Of a stretch of 64,000 bases of DNA, positions 27,910 through 36,649 are shown piece after piece (positions within the stretch are counted from its first letter, which is position 1; every line of letters starts with the position of its first letter). Origin of the DNA: Ectopseudomonas alcaliphila (GTDB lineage Bacteria; Pseudomonadota; Gammaproteobacteria; Pseudomonadales; Pseudomonadaceae); NCBI RefSeq assembly GCF_900101755.1, contig NZ_FNAE01000005.1, forward strand, positions 186,001-250,000, read 5' to 3'. Both the position numbers and the translations under genes were made by a program. The notes below the pieces were generated by a model. The model saw nothing but the letters and a program-made list of their open reading frames with translations. It had not been told where the DNA came from and ran no database searches.

Positions 27910-27940
27910 CGCACCCATGGCCCCAGCGGCCATGGGTGCG
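27910..27940 (+). promoter_or_regulatory. Intercistronic hairpin between protease and gspC-like gene
   Basis: CGCACCCATGGCC and GGCCATGGGTGCG form a perfect 13-bp stem with a 5-base loop, 5 bases after the protease stop. TTAACG follows instead of a T-run, so it is more likely an mRNA-stabilising or attenuating hairpin than a full terminator. Confidence 0.6.
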
Positions 27941-27956
27941 TTAACGAGGAACGCAC

Positions 27957-28490
27957 ATGGCACAAGCCAACTCCGGCGCAGTGCGCCACCTGCCAGCAGG
28001 CCTCTGCCTGCTGGCACTCCTGGCCTGCAGCCTCAGCCTGAGCTACCAGGCAGCGCAGCTGTGGCGGCTACTGCAGGAACCGGCCGAGCATGCTCACGCA
28101 CCGCCAGCAGTGCCGCCCCGCGTGGTGGACCGGCAACAACTGGCCATGCTGTTTCCCGCTCTCCCGCCCGAGCATGCCGGCTCCGCCCCGGTCACGTCGC
28201 TGCAACTGACCTTGGTGGCCGTGTTCAGGAACCCCAACCAGCAGCGCTCCAGCGCCATCATCCGCCAGCACGGACAAACCGCGCAGCGTGTTGCGGTAGG
28301 TGCCAGCATTGCACCCGGAATCAAACTGCACAGCGTCGACCAGCACTACATTACCCTCGACCGCCAGGGTCGTCGGGAAAGCCTGCATTTTCCCGACAGG
28401 AACCGCCAACCACTGCTACACGCCACAGACGCGCCGGGGCAGGTGATCGCCCCGCAGCCGGAGTCCATGAAAGCCCTGGCAGGCCGCTGA
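27957..28490 (+). CDS. GspC/XphA-like type II secretion inner-membrane protein
   Basis: 177 aa: cytoplasmic N-terminus, one membrane helix (~11-30, LPAGLCLLALLACSLSLSYQ), a short periplasmic linker and an HR domain (~78-145): LTLVAVFRNPNQQRSSAII, QRVAVGASIAPGIKLHSVDQHYITLDRQGRRESLHF, the GspC pattern. It lacks a PDZ or long coiled-coil end, as in the shorter Pseudomonas XcpP-type proteins. It would connect the dedicated secretin at 22923 to the shared Xcp machinery, as XphA/XqhA do in P. aeruginosa. Preceded by a CGAGGA ribosome site. Confidence 0.75.
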   Translation: MAQANSGAVRHLPAGLCLLALLACSLSLSYQAAQLWRLLQEPAEHAHAPPAVPPRVVDRQQLAMLFPALPPEHAGSAPVTSLQLTLVAVFRNPNQQRSSAIIRQHGQTAQRVAVGASIAPGIKLHSVDQHYITLDRQGRRESLHFPDRNRQPLLHATDAPGQVIAPQPESMKALAGR

Positions 28491-28731
28491 CACTCACCTC
28501 GCCGTGCCGACCTGCAAAGCAACCCACAGAGCGATGCGAATCCGGTAGGCTATTGCGCCGGAATCTGCGACGACATAGGTGGAGGTCCCGCTCGACAGCG
28601 CGCCGCCCCCCTCGCTTACCCTGCATCGGTCCACTGCCCTGAGAGTGCCCGTGCATTAGCGCCCCGATCCTCTTGCAGCACGGCCATCATGCTGCGCAGC
28701 GGGGTCTGCGCCGCGTCAACAAGGAGTCCCA

Positions 28732-29055
28732 ATGGATTTGCTACTGGACCTGATCGTCACCCTCTCGCGCTGGAGCCGCAGCCACCTCGGCGATATCTCC
28801 CTGGCCATCATGGCCACTTTGCTGGTGTTGTTCGGCCCGGCCATCAACGCCTGGGTTCAACGCACCATCGGTAACCTCAATTTCGTCCTGCGTACCCTGC
28901 TGTTCGTGGTGTTCTGCGCGGTCGGCTACGGCCTGGCCATCGTCTTCCTCACGCCATGGCTGGCCAAGGGTCTGGCGCACTTCAACAACTACACCCTGGC
29001 GCCGGTACTGATCCTGATCTTCGCGGTGATCGGCATACTGGCCGACAGGAACTAG
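28732..29055 (+). CDS. DUF3392 family membrane protein
   Basis: 107 aa with three hydrophobic helices: ISLAIMATLLVLFGPAINAWV, FVLRTLLFVVFCAVGYGLAIVFLTPW, YTLAPVLILIFAVIGILADR. Matches DUF3392 as I recall it; function unknown. Preceded by CAAGGAG. The 241-base gap before it has no recognised element. Confidence 0.8.
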   Translation: MDLLLDLIVTLSRWSRSHLGDISLAIMATLLVLFGPAINAWVQRTIGNLNFVLRTLLFVVFCAVGYGLAIVFLTPWLAKGLAHFNNYTLAPVLILIFAVIGILADRN

Positions 29056-29119
29056 GGCGACCACGAAGCGCCATTGAATTCGCGGCAAGAAGACCGCCAC
29101 CCGACTATGAGATTTCCCT

Positions 29120-29176
29120 TGTAGGAGTGGTCTCAGCCAAGAACAGTGGCTTTCGCGGCTGAAGCCGCTCCTACGG
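29120..29176. repeat. REP pair (REPIN), GTAGGAG family
   Basis: Two inverted copies, TGTAGGAGTGGTCTCAGCC and GGCTGAAGCCGCTCCTACGG, face each other around ~15 bases. Lies after the DUF3392 gene and at the 3' end of the convergent chemoreceptor gene. Confidence 0.75.
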
Positions 29177-29197
29177 CGAGCAGGCTAACCACTGTTT

Positions 29198-31096
29198 CTA
29201 CAGCACGAACTTGGACACTTCGCTACCAATCTGCCGGCCAAGCGCCTGCAGGTTGGAGGCTGCTGCCGAGGCTGCATGGCTGCTCTGCGACATCTGATCG
29301 CCCATGGCGCGGATGTTCTCGGTGTTGCGGTTGACCTCCACGGTCACGCAGGCCTGCTCTTCCGCTGCCGAGGCGATCTGCGCGGCCATGTCGTTGATCT
29401 GCCCGATCGCCTCGGTGATCTGCTGCAACAGGTCACTGGCCGCCTGAGCGTCGGTCACGCTCTGCGAGGCCTTGGCAGCGGCGTTGTCCATCACCCCGAC
29501 CGCCTGGCGGGTGGCGTCCTGCAGCACCTGGATCATCGCCTCGATCTCGCGAGTCGACTCGTGGGTGCGCTTGGACAGCACGCGCACCTCGTCGGCCACA
29601 ACCGAAAACCCACGACCGTGCTCGCCGGCACGCGCCGCCTCGATGGCCGCATTGAGGGCCAGCAGGTTGGTCTGGTCAGCGATGCTGGCGATGGTGGAGA
29701 GAATCGAGCTGATCTCGTTGGAGTGGCGCTGCAATTCATCGATGATGCGTCCGGCACCTTCGACTTCTTCAGCCAGCAGGGAGATGGACTGCTGGCTGCG
29801 CTCCACCTGGCGGCGCCCTTCCACGCTCAGACTGACCGAATCCACGGCCTGGCCGGAGGCGGTCTCGGCATTGTGCGAGATTTCCTGCGTGGCGGAAGCC
29901 ATCTGCGTCACCGCAGTGGCCACCAGGTGCAGTTCGGACTGATGCTGCTGCACGCGCTGGTTCTGCGCGTCAGCATCCTGCGCCACCTGTCCGGACTCGT
30001 TACTCAGCGCCACGGCGACCTCGCGCAGCCGCGAAATGATGCCGTGCAACTGCTCGATGAAGCGGTTGAAACTGCTCGATAGCTGGCCAATCTCGTCATT
30101 GGAGTTGACCGGCAGGCGCTGGGTCAGGTCGCCATTGCCCTCGGCGATGGCGTTGAGATTGTGACGGATCTGCTCCAGATCACGAAACAGCACACGGCCC
30201 AGCAGGGCCAGTACCAGAATGGCGACAGCCAGCATGCCGGTGCCGATGATCAGCTGCACGGCGAGCTGCTTGCGCACCGGCGCGAGTACTTCTGCCTCAT
30301 CCATGACCATCACGAACGTCCACCGGGTATTGGGGATCTCGACGGCAAACAGCAGGCTGTCGGTGCCCGCCACCTCAGCCTGGGTGAGACGACGCTGCTG
30401 CACCAGGGCCTTGAGCTGCTCGCCACCCAGCGTTGGCGAAAAGTCAGAGGCCGACTTGGTGCGCCACTCCTTGTCGGGGTGCGCGATCATCTGCCCGCTC
30501 TGGTCGATCAACAACGCATAGCCGTCACCGGGGATGCTCAGCTTGCCGATGGTCTCGGTCAGCGTATCGAGCGTCAGGTTGGCGCCGACCACACCGATCA
30601 GCCCGCCGTTGCGGCGTGCCGGGTAGGCGATGGTCACCACGTAGGCACCATCGGTGAGCGAGACGTAAGGGTCGCTGATGAACACATCGTTGTTCTTCTC
30701 GGCGCCCTGATACCAGCCACGCTGACGCGGGTCGTAGTTCTGCAGGATCACCGTCGGGTCGTTCTGCAGCATCTGCCCATCGACCGTGCCGATGTAGGTG
30801 ATGTTGAAGGCGAAGGTTGCCCAGGTCTGCTGCAGCAGGATGTGCGGGGCGATCTGCGGCTGCTCCACCAGGCTGCCCGCCGTGGTCTTCACGGCATTGA
30901 TGCGGTCGTGCATCCAGTTGCCCAGGTTGACCGATACCGACTGAGCGAAGCCGTCGATATCTCGCTGCAGGGTGTCATTGACGGTCCGATCCAGGGACGA
31001 AACGCTCTGCCAGATCAGCGCAATGCTGACCAGCGATAACAGCGCCGCAGCCGTCAGGGTGATTTTCAGGCGCAGCGGCCAATCCTTGATGTTCAT
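29198..31096 (-). CDS. Methyl-accepting chemotaxis protein, dCache type
   Basis: 632 aa: TM1 (~8-30, [18 protein letters not shown]), periplasmic double Cache domain (~35-275), TM2 (~280-300), HAMP ([20 protein letters not shown]) and the cytoplasmic signalling domain with the hairpin tip [32 protein letters not shown]. The Cache region has Y-D-P-R-Q-R-G-W-Y, matching the amino-acid-binding dCache motif of PctA-type receptors, and a downstream Asp in GANLTLDTL, so amino acids are the likely ligands. No C-terminal CheR-tether pentapeptide. I chose ATG 31096 ([10 protein letters not shown]), with GGAG upstream. Confidence 0.93.
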   Translation of the reverse strand: MNIKDWPLRLKITLTAAALLSLVSIALIWQSVSSLDRTVNDTLQRDIDGFAQSVSVNLGNWMHDRINAVKTTAGSLVEQPQIAPHILLQQTWATFAFNITYIGTVDGQMLQNDPTVILQNYDPRQRGWYQGAEKNNDVFISDPYVSLTDGAYVVTIAYPARRNGGLIGVVGANLTLDTLTETIGKLSIPGDGYALLIDQSGQMIAHPDKEWRTKSASDFSPTLGGEQLKALVQQRRLTQAEVAGTDSLLFAVEIPNTRWTFVMVMDEAEVLAPVRKQLAVQLIIGTGMLAVAILVLALLGRVLFRDLEQIRHNLNAIAEGNGDLTQRLPVNSNDEIGQLSSSFNRFIEQLHGIISRLREVAVALSNESGQVAQDADAQNQRVQQHQSELHLVATAVTQMASATQEISHNAETASGQAVDSVSLSVEGRRQVERSQQSISLLAEEVEGAGRIIDELQRHSNEISSILSTIASIADQTNLLALNAAIEAARAGEHGRGFSVVADEVRVLSKRTHESTREIEAMIQVLQDATRQAVGVMDNAAAKASQSVTDAQAASDLLQQITEAIGQINDMAAQIASAAEEQACVTVEVNRNTENIRAMGDQMSQSSHAASAAASNLQALGRQIGSEVSKFVL

Positions 31097-31396
31097 GCAA
31101 AGGACTCCATCGATGGCAGGCTCGAGCCGACACCTGTCGTTGAAAGCCAGAACCATGACGAAGCGACGCAGCGCAGGAGCAGAAGCCTCTGGGAGGGCCT
31201 TTCAGCGCAGAGCGCTATCACCGGGATCTGGAAACAGTTAGGGGTTGCCCGGGAACCTAGGTAGGCAGGGTGGGCACACGCTGGTAATAAGCGACCGCAC
31301 GACGGAGAACGTGAAGCCGAAAATCCGCAAAATGTTGAAAAGCATTGAGCTAGAGCGGCTCATAACGTCCAGCCGTGGCTATACTGGGCGCCTAGC
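31097..31396. other. Noncoding gap between chemoreceptor and kinase genes
   Basis: About 300 bases between two minus-strand genes, presumably holding the chemoreceptor promoter. I looked for a FliA (sigma-28) consensus on the minus strand and found none. Composition is less GC-rich than flanking genes. Nothing else recognised. Confidence 0.5.
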
Positions 31397-31945
31397 TCAG
31401 GGCATCAGCCAGCTCATCACGCGCTCGGCCAGCTGTTCGGGCGTGTGCCGGGTGGTGTCCAGCCGCAGCACCGGGCAGCCCAGATGGCGGGCCATCCAGG
31501 TTTCGTGCATGCGCAGGCTGCGCGTGTGCAGGTCACCCTGTTCGTAGCCGGCCGCCCATTCGAGGAACGCCAGGCTCTGCGCGTACATATCGCCGCCCGG
31601 CTGGATGCGCTCACCGTAGCGCTGCGATTCACGCTGACGCAATCGGTGCATGCGCTCCTGGTCGTCCAGGCGCAGGAACAGGGCATGACTGAACGATGGG
31701 ATCAACGCCTCGCCCCAGCTACACAGCGAGCCGCTGAGCACCCAGTTCGGCGCCTGCGCTGCACGCTCGCGGATCAGCCTGACGCGGTCCTCGGGCGCGC
31801 GCTTGTGCTGGTAAGGTGGCTCGCTGGGCAGCCAGTAGAAATCGTCGGTGTCCAGATGCAGCCAGCCGTAGCGCTCGGCCAGCGTACGGGCCAGGGTGGT
31901 GGTGCCCGAGCCGGATGCACCGAAGATATGTAACCGAACCTCCAT
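31397..31945 (-). CDS. Small P-loop nucleotide kinase-like protein (adenylate kinase-related)
   Basis: 182 aa: P-loop FGASGSGTTTLARTLAER near the N-terminus, HLDTDDFYW, a mid-region LSGSLCSWGE, and RLRQRESQRYGERI as a lid-like basic stretch. This is the pattern of adenylate-kinase-like AAA/cytidylate-kinase relatives annotated as AAA family ATPases. Substrate unknown. ATG 31945 is preceded by GGAGAGG. Divergent from the GNAT gene with only 31 bases between the start codons. Confidence 0.75.
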   Translation of the reverse strand: MEVRLHIFGASGSGTTTLARTLAERYGWLHLDTDDFYWLPSEPPYQHKRAPEDRVRLIRERAAQAPNWVLSGSLCSWGEALIPSFSHALFLRLDDQERMHRLRQRESQRYGERIQPGGDMYAQSLAFLEWAAGYEQGDLHTRSLRMHETWMARHLGCPVLRLDTTRHTPEQLAERVMSWLMP

Positions 31946-31976
31946 GGATTTACCTCTCCTCGAACAGGACTTCATC

Positions 31977-32405
31977 ATGATTCGCCCCTACCATCGCACA
32001 GACAGCGACGCCGTACTCGACCTCTGGCTGGAGGCCTCCCTCCAGGCCCACGACTTCGTGCCACAGGCGTTCTGGCGCGAACAACTAACGGCCATGCGCG
32101 ACCACTATCTGCCGCAGGCCGAAACCCTGGTGCTGGAGGAGAACGACCAGGTACTTGGCTTCGTGTCACTGCATGAGCAGCGCCTGGCAGCATTGTTCGT
32201 CAGCCCGCACGCCCAAGGCCGCGGCCTGGGTCGTCAGCTACTGGACGAGGCCAAACGCAGACGTGACAGCCTGGAGCTCGGCGTCTACCGCGCCAACACC
32301 CGGGCGGTGGCCTTCTACCGGGCAGGCGGGTTCGTGACGGTGGACGAGACACGCGACCCGCACACCGGCCAGCTGGAGCTGACGATGCGCTGGTCGCGCG
32401 AGTAA
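31977..32405 (+). CDS. GNAT family N-acetyltransferase (YjaB-like)
   Basis: 142 aa single GNAT domain: IRPYHRTDSDAVLDLW, LEENDQVLGFVSLHEQRLAALFVSPHAQGRGLGRQLL (acetyl-CoA-binding Q-x-x-G-x-G/A), VYRANTRAVAFYRAGGF. Substrate unknown. I chose ATG 31977 (MIRPYHRT); longer starts overlap the divergent kinase gene. Confidence 0.88.
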   Translation: MIRPYHRTDSDAVLDLWLEASLQAHDFVPQAFWREQLTAMRDHYLPQAETLVLEENDQVLGFVSLHEQRLAALFVSPHAQGRGLGRQLLDEAKRRRDSLELGVYRANTRAVAFYRAGGFVTVDETRDPHTGQLELTMRWSRE

Positions 32406-32412
32406 GGAAGGC

Positions 32413-33756
32413 TCAGTTGCCTTCGCGGCGCAGCGCCTGCGGGGTGAAGTCGCGCGGGCTCAGCCTGGCGTTGAAGTCATACATCTTCTCGTTGTTATCC
32501 AGCCCGTCAGCGAAGTAGCGGCCGCCCTTGAGGTCGTAGATGGTCTCCAGGGTCGAGCCGAACATCGGCACGTCGTAGTAGCTGATCGGGTGGGCTTCCT
32601 GCAGGCCAATCAGGTTGCCGCTGCGGTCATACAGGTCGACCGCGAGGACCTGCCAGCTGTCCTCGTCCAGATAGAAGCGGCGTTTGCCGTAGGGATGGCT
32701 GAAGCCGGTACGCAGATCCGCCTCGACCACCCAGACGCGGTGCAGCTCGTAACGCAGCAACTCCGGGTTGATGTGCTTGGCCTGCAGGATATCGGCATAG
32801 GGAATGCCGCGCTGGTGCACGGCATAGCTGTTGTAGGGCACCAGCATCTCGCGCTTGCCCAACAACTGCCACTCGTAGCGATCCGGCGCGCCATTGTAGG
32901 AGTCCACCTGGTCGGCGGTGGCCATGCCGTTGGTGTCCGGCTGCAGGGTGTCGTAGGCAAGCATCGGCAGACGGCGGACGCGGCGCTCACCACGGTTGAA
33001 GCGCCAGGCCTTGCGGATCGCCAGCACCTGATCGAGGGTTTCCTGCACCACCAGCGCCGAGCCAGCCAGCTTGGCCGGGGCCACGACCTTGTACTTGTAG
33101 TGGAACAGGGTGTTGTCCAGATCCTGCGGGGCGACGCCGTCACGACCGTAGACGAAGTAGATGTCGCGCTCGAGCTTGAGCAGGTTGTAACTACCGTTGC
33201 TGAGCACCGCCGCCTGATTGGTGACCATGCTGATCTGGTCGCCACGGTAACGCATGACGTGGTTCCAGATCGCCTCCTGGCCGTTCGCCGGCAGCGGGAA
33301 GGGTACGCCGGAAGCTGCCCCCTGAACGCCATTGCCACCGGAAATCAGCTCGGCATTCAGTGCGTTGAAACGCGTCGCGTCGTAGATGCGTTGCGGCGCG
33401 GCTGCACTGCGACGGGTCGGGAACACGCGCAAATAGAAGCTGGGGTTTTGCTGCAGCAGGGTCTTGAGGCCGACCGGCAGCTGTTGTTCGTACTGCGCCA
33501 GGTTCTGACTGTCGACCCGGTACAGCAGTTTGTCGTCAGCGAAGGGATCAGGGTGATGCATGCCCGGCTGGTAGTTGGCCGGCGGCGTAGCCTGGCCGCC
33601 CGTCCAGGCCGGGATAGTGCCACTGGCATTACCGGCACGCTCGCCGCCAAGCGGCGTCAGGTCCTGACCCAGGCGCGCGGCCTGGCTGGCATCGACCTTG
33701 GCCTGGGCCTGAAACGCCAGGGCAGTCAGCAGAAAAAGGGAAACCGATCTCAACAC
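32413..33756 (-). CDS. DUF1329 envelope protein
   Basis: 447 aa with signal peptide (VLRSVSLFLLTALAFQAQA) and the DUF1329 body: ARLGQDLTPLGGERAGNASGTIPAWTGG split as LGQDLTPLGGERAGN and TIPAWTGG, IWNHVMRYRG, RRVRRLPMLAYDT, LLGKREMLVPYN, HRVWVVEADLR, RFYLDEDSW. These proteins are related to outer-membrane lipoprotein-sorting folds and usually sit beside DUF1302 beta-barrels in lipid or ester utilisation loci; no such partner is present here. The start is probably GTG 33756, 5-10 bases after GAGGAG; there is no good ATG. Confidence 0.85.
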   Translation of the reverse strand: MLRSVSLFLLTALAFQAQAKVDASQAARLGQDLTPLGGERAGNASGTIPAWTGGQATPPANYQPGMHHPDPFADDKLLYRVDSQNLAQYEQQLPVGLKTLLQQNPSFYLRVFPTRRSAAAPQRIYDATRFNALNAELISGGNGVQGAASGVPFPLPANGQEAIWNHVMRYRGDQISMVTNQAAVLSNGSYNLLKLERDIYFVYGRDGVAPQDLDNTLFHYKYKVVAPAKLAGSALVVQETLDQVLAIRKAWRFNRGERRVRRLPMLAYDTLQPDTNGMATADQVDSYNGAPDRYEWQLLGKREMLVPYNSYAVHQRGIPYADILQAKHINPELLRYELHRVWVVEADLRTGFSHPYGKRRFYLDEDSWQVLAVDLYDRSGNLIGLQEAHPISYYDVPMFGSTLETIYDLKGGRYFADGLDNNEKMYDFNARLSPRDFTPQALRREGN

Positions 33757-33835
33757 AATGCTCTCCTCGCGGCGCCCTGCAAGCGGTGCCGCTATTGTCC
33801 GCGCCCCTTGTAGGTGCGCTTGTCTTTGTTGTGTT

Positions 33836-33983
33836 CTGAGAGCCTGCTCACGATCTCGCGAGCTAGAGCGATACAAGGCAAAAACAAGCGAGGAAGCGGA
33901 GTTTACGAGTGGTAAATGAGCATTCCGAGCTTGTTTTTAACGCAGTAGCGCCGACGCGCAGCAGATCGTGAGCAGGTTCTGAG
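33836..33983. repeat. 148-bp inverted-repeat element, family A, copy 3
   Basis: Arms CTGAGAGCCTGCTCACGATCT / AGATCGTGAGCAGGTTCTGAG pair at 19 of 21 positions (arms given as 33836-33856 and 33963-33983). Inner stem AAAAACAAG / CTTGTTTTT; core GTTTACGAGTGGTAAATGAG. It lies upstream of the DUF1329 gene, in a 330-base gap before trmB; the remaining ~100 bases (33984-34086) show only a short hairpin (GCGATCCCTGACGACAGGGATCGC, 34055-34079 region) that may end trmB. Confidence 0.9.
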
Positions 33984-34086
33984 GTGAGGCGCCGTCCTGG
34001 CTGTCGGGTTATCCCGATCTAATCGTGCATCCTGCCGGTTCTGATGGAACGCTTGCGATCCCTGACGACAGGGATCGCTGGGTGAA

Positions 34087-34803
34087 TCATTCCTGACGCT
34101 GGAACTTCAGATCCCACACGCCATGGCCGAGACGCTCGCCACGACGCTCAAACTTGGTCACCGGGCGCTCCTCGGGGCGCGGCACGTAGGTGCCATCGGC
34201 CGCCAGGTTGCGATAGCCCGGCGCTGCATTCATCACCTCGAGCATGTGCTCGGCGTAATTTTCCCAGTCGGTGGCCATGTGCAGAACGCCGCCGACCTTC
34301 AGCTTGCTGCGCACCAGCTCGGCGAAAGCCGGCTGGACGATACGGCGCTTGTGGTGACGCGACTTGTGCCAGGGATCGGGGAAGAACAGCAGCACGCGAT
34401 CGAGGCTGGCATCGGCCACGCAGTCGCGCAGCACTTCCAGCGCATCGCAGCTGTACACGCGAATATTGCTCAGGTTCTGCACCATCGCGCCGCTCAACAA
34501 CGCACCGACGCCAGGCTTGTGCACCTCGACACCGATGAAATCCTGCCCGGGTGCTGCAGCAGCCATCTCCAGAGTGGAATGGCCCATGCCGAAGCCGATC
34601 TCGAAGGTACGCGGCGCGCTGCGACCGAACACCTGGTCGAAGTCGCGCAGGCCATCTTCCAGCTCCAGGCCGAACAGCGGCCAGCCCTTGTCGATGCCAC
34701 GCTGCTGGCCTTCGGTCATGCGTCCGGCGCGCATCACGAAGCTCTTGATGGTACGGCGCTGGCGACCGTCTTCGGTCAGTTCGGGCTGTTGGGTATCGGT
34801 CAT
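34087..34803 (-). CDS. trmB: tRNA (guanine-N7-)-methyltransferase TrmB
   Basis: Forms m7G46 in tRNA using SAM. 238 aa: [17 protein letters not shown], the SAM motif [41 protein letters not shown] (family signature), and C-terminal [19 protein letters not shown]. Last gene of a thiS-thiG-trmB run, 68 bases after thiG; starts at ATG 34803. Confidence 0.97.
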   Translation of the reverse strand: MTDTQQPELTEDGRQRRTIKSFVMRAGRMTEGQQRGIDKGWPLFGLELEDGLRDFDQVFGRSAPRTFEIGFGMGHSTLEMAAAAPGQDFIGVEVHKPGVGALLSGAMVQNLSNIRVYSCDALEVLRDCVADASLDRVLLFFPDPWHKSRHHKRRIVQPAFAELVRSKLKVGGVLHMATDWENYAEHMLEVMNAAPGYRNLAADGTYVPRPEERPVTKFERRGERLGHGVWDLKFQRQE

Positions 34804-34871
34804 GCTGGGCTCTTGTAGATTGCGTTACGACTTGGCTCGCCGTCGGACCGGCACGCAGCAAATCGTCATCC

Positions 34872-35666
34872 TTAATTGATCAGGCCAGTCAGCGGCGACG
34901 AGGCGCTGGCATAGAGTTTCTTCGGCATGCGACCGGCCAGGTAGGCCAGGCGCCCGGCCTCGACAGCATGCTGCATGGCACGGGCCATGAGCACCGGATT
35001 CTGCGCTTCGGCAATGGCGCTGTTCATCAGCACGGCCTCGCAGCCCAGTTCCATGGCGATGGTGGCGTCGGAGGCAGTGCCCACGCCGGCATCAACCAAC
35101 ACCGGCACCTTCGACTCTTCGAGGATGATGCGCAGGTTGTAGGGGTTACAGATGCCCAGGCCGGAGCCGATCAGGCCGGCCAGCGGCATCACCGCGATGC
35201 AGCCGATCTCGGCCAGCTGACGGGCGATGATCGGGTCGTCGCTGGTGTAAACCATCACGTCGAAACCGTCCTTGACCAGCACTTCGGCGGCCTTGATGGT
35301 CTCGATGACGTTGGGGAACAGGGTTTTCTGGTCAGCCAGCACTTCCAGCTTGACCAGGTTGTGCCCATCGAGCAGTTCGCGGGCCAGGCGGCAGGTGCGC
35401 ACGGCCTCGACCGCATCGTAGCAACCGGCAGTGTTGGGCAGAATGGTGTATTTGTCCGGGCTGATCACGTCGAGCAGGTTCGGCTCACCGGGGTTCTGGC
35501 CGATGTTGGTACGGCGCACCGCCACGGTGACGATCTCGGCGCCGGAGGCGGCGATGGCGTCACGGGTTTCGTCCATATCCTTGTACTTGCCGGTACCGAC
35601 CAGCAGGCGCGACTGGAACGTACGACCGGCCAGGGTGAAGGGCTTGTCGCTGCGAACTTGGCTCAT
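34872..35666 (-). CDS. thiG: Thiazole synthase ThiG
   Basis: 264 aa TIM-barrel that makes the thiazole phosphate of thiamine from DXP, dehydroglycine and ThiS-thiocarboxylate. Landmarks: [105 protein letters not shown]. 18 bases after thiS, one transcript. Sulfur would come via ThiI (658-2112). Confidence 0.97.
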   Translation of the reverse strand: MSQVRSDKPFTLAGRTFQSRLLVGTGKYKDMDETRDAIAASGAEIVTVAVRRTNIGQNPGEPNLLDVISPDKYTILPNTAGCYDAVEAVRTCRLARELLDGHNLVKLEVLADQKTLFPNVIETIKAAEVLVKDGFDVMVYTSDDPIIARQLAEIGCIAVMPLAGLIGSGLGICNPYNLRIILEESKVPVLVDAGVGTASDATIAMELGCEAVLMNSAIAEAQNPVLMARAMQHAVEAGRLAYLAGRMPKKLYASASSPLTGLIN

Positions 35667-35684
35667 GGAAAACTCCTCGTGAGG

Positions 35685-35885
35685 TCAACCGCCGCCGATG
35701 GCGTGCACCACTTCCACCTGATCGCCTTCGGCGAGCTGGGTGCTGTCGTGCTGGCTGCGTGGAACGATGTCCTGATTGAGTTCGACCGCCACACGGCGCC
35801 CGGTCAGATCGAGGCGAACCAACAGGTCGGCGACGCTCTGATTATCCGGCAGTTCGAAGGGTTCACCATTCAACTGGATACGCAT
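35685..35885 (-). CDS. thiS: Sulfur-carrier protein ThiS
   Basis: 66 aa ubiquitin-like sulfur carrier. Starts MRIQLNGEPFEL, ends HAIGGG; the C-terminal Gly-Gly is adenylated and thiocarboxylated, and the family normally ends exactly in GG, so the third Gly merely extends the run. Directly before thiG. I found no TPP riboswitch (THI box) in the ~100 bases upstream. Confidence 0.95.
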   Translation of the reverse strand: MRIQLNGEPFELPDNQSVADLLVRLDLTGRRVAVELNQDIVPRSQHDSTQLAEGDQVEVVHAIGGG

Positions 35886-35987
35886 GACGACTCGGTCACA
35901 ACTGGGAAGAGGGCCGGCATTCTAGCCCGTTAACTGGCCACGACCAAGGCTAAAAGGCGCCATTCGTCCTCATTTCTGACGCCAGGG

Positions 35988-36359
35988 TCAGGCCAGTCTC
36001 CAGGCCGCCAAACCCAGGCACAGCCAACCAATCAGGAAGGCGACACCACCGAACGGAGTAATGATGCCCAGCTTGCCGATACCGCTGAGGGTCAGCAGGT
36101 AGAGGCTGCCGGAAAACAGCAGGATCCCCAGGGCGAAAGCGCCACCTGCCAGGTTCACCAGCCGTCCCGGCATCTGCAGCGCCAGCAGACCGACGCCGAA
36201 CAATGCCAGCGCATGAATCAACTGGTAATGGGTACCGGTCTGGAAAACCGCCAGATATTCGGGAGTCAGCCTTTGCTTCAGGCCGTGGGCGGCGAAAGCC
36301 CCCAGGGCAACACCGGTGAAGCCGGCGAACGCGGACAACAGTAGCCAGAGACGGGCCAT
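35988..36359 (-). CDS. DUF423 family membrane protein
   Basis: 123 aa with four hydrophobic helices: LWLLLSAFAGFTGVALGAFAAH, HALALFGVGLLAL, LAGGAFALGILLFSGSLYLLTL, FGGVAFLIGWLCLGLAAW. The N-terminal GALGAFAAHGLK and FQTGTHYQLIHALAL motifs mark DUF423 (YgdD). Function unknown. Upstream of thiS on the same strand with ~100 bases between. Confidence 0.9.
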   Translation of the reverse strand: MARLWLLLSAFAGFTGVALGAFAAHGLKQRLTPEYLAVFQTGTHYQLIHALALFGVGLLALQMPGRLVNLAGGAFALGILLFSGSLYLLTLSGIGKLGIITPFGGVAFLIGWLCLGLAAWRLA

Positions 36360-36466
36360 GGAAACTCCTGATGAGATGGACCTGAACGCAGTTTAACCAT
36401 TGAGGCCGAAGGCGAATGGGGCGTTATTGTCACACCCAGGTATCAGGCGGGAATTTCCTCAGCGCT

Positions 36467-36624
36467 TTTTTGTTGCCTGCCATCCATGACGGCAACCCTT
36501 CGGGCCGTCGCAAAGCGACGTCAAAAATTGCTCCCGGCAATTTTTTGTTGCCAGCCATTCCTGGCGGCAACCCTAGCGGGCCGACTACAGCGCTGACGTC
36601 AAAAATCGCTCTCGGTGATTTTTT
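36467..36624 (-). repeat. Dispersed repeat, family B, two tandem copies
   Basis: Two tandem units (36467-36547 and 36541-36624) each read TTTTTTGTTGCC(T/A)GCCAT, GGCGGCAACCC or similar, GGGCCG, GACGTCAAAAAT, GCTCTCGG or GCTCCCGG, TTTTTTG. They match, in inverse orientation, the element at 5449-5530. The unit ends in complementary poly-T/poly-A-type stretches that overlap between the two units. Located just before mtgA in a 290-base gap with no gene. Confidence 0.75.
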
Positions 36625-36649
36625 GTTTTAATAGCGCCACATCCGATCG

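Noticed and set aside
31157..31396. sigma-28 (FliA) promoter before the chemoreceptor
   Set aside because: I looked for TCAAG-N14-GCCGATA on the minus strand and found no acceptable match.
35886..35987. Possible TPP riboswitch before thiS
   Set aside because: No THI-box (CTGAGA..) pattern on the minus strand; Pseudomonas usually places it before thiC instead.
36416..36631. 71-codon open frame before mtgA
   Set aside because: It consists of the tandem family-B repeats read through (GNFLLPAIPGGNPSG repeated), which explains its periodicity.
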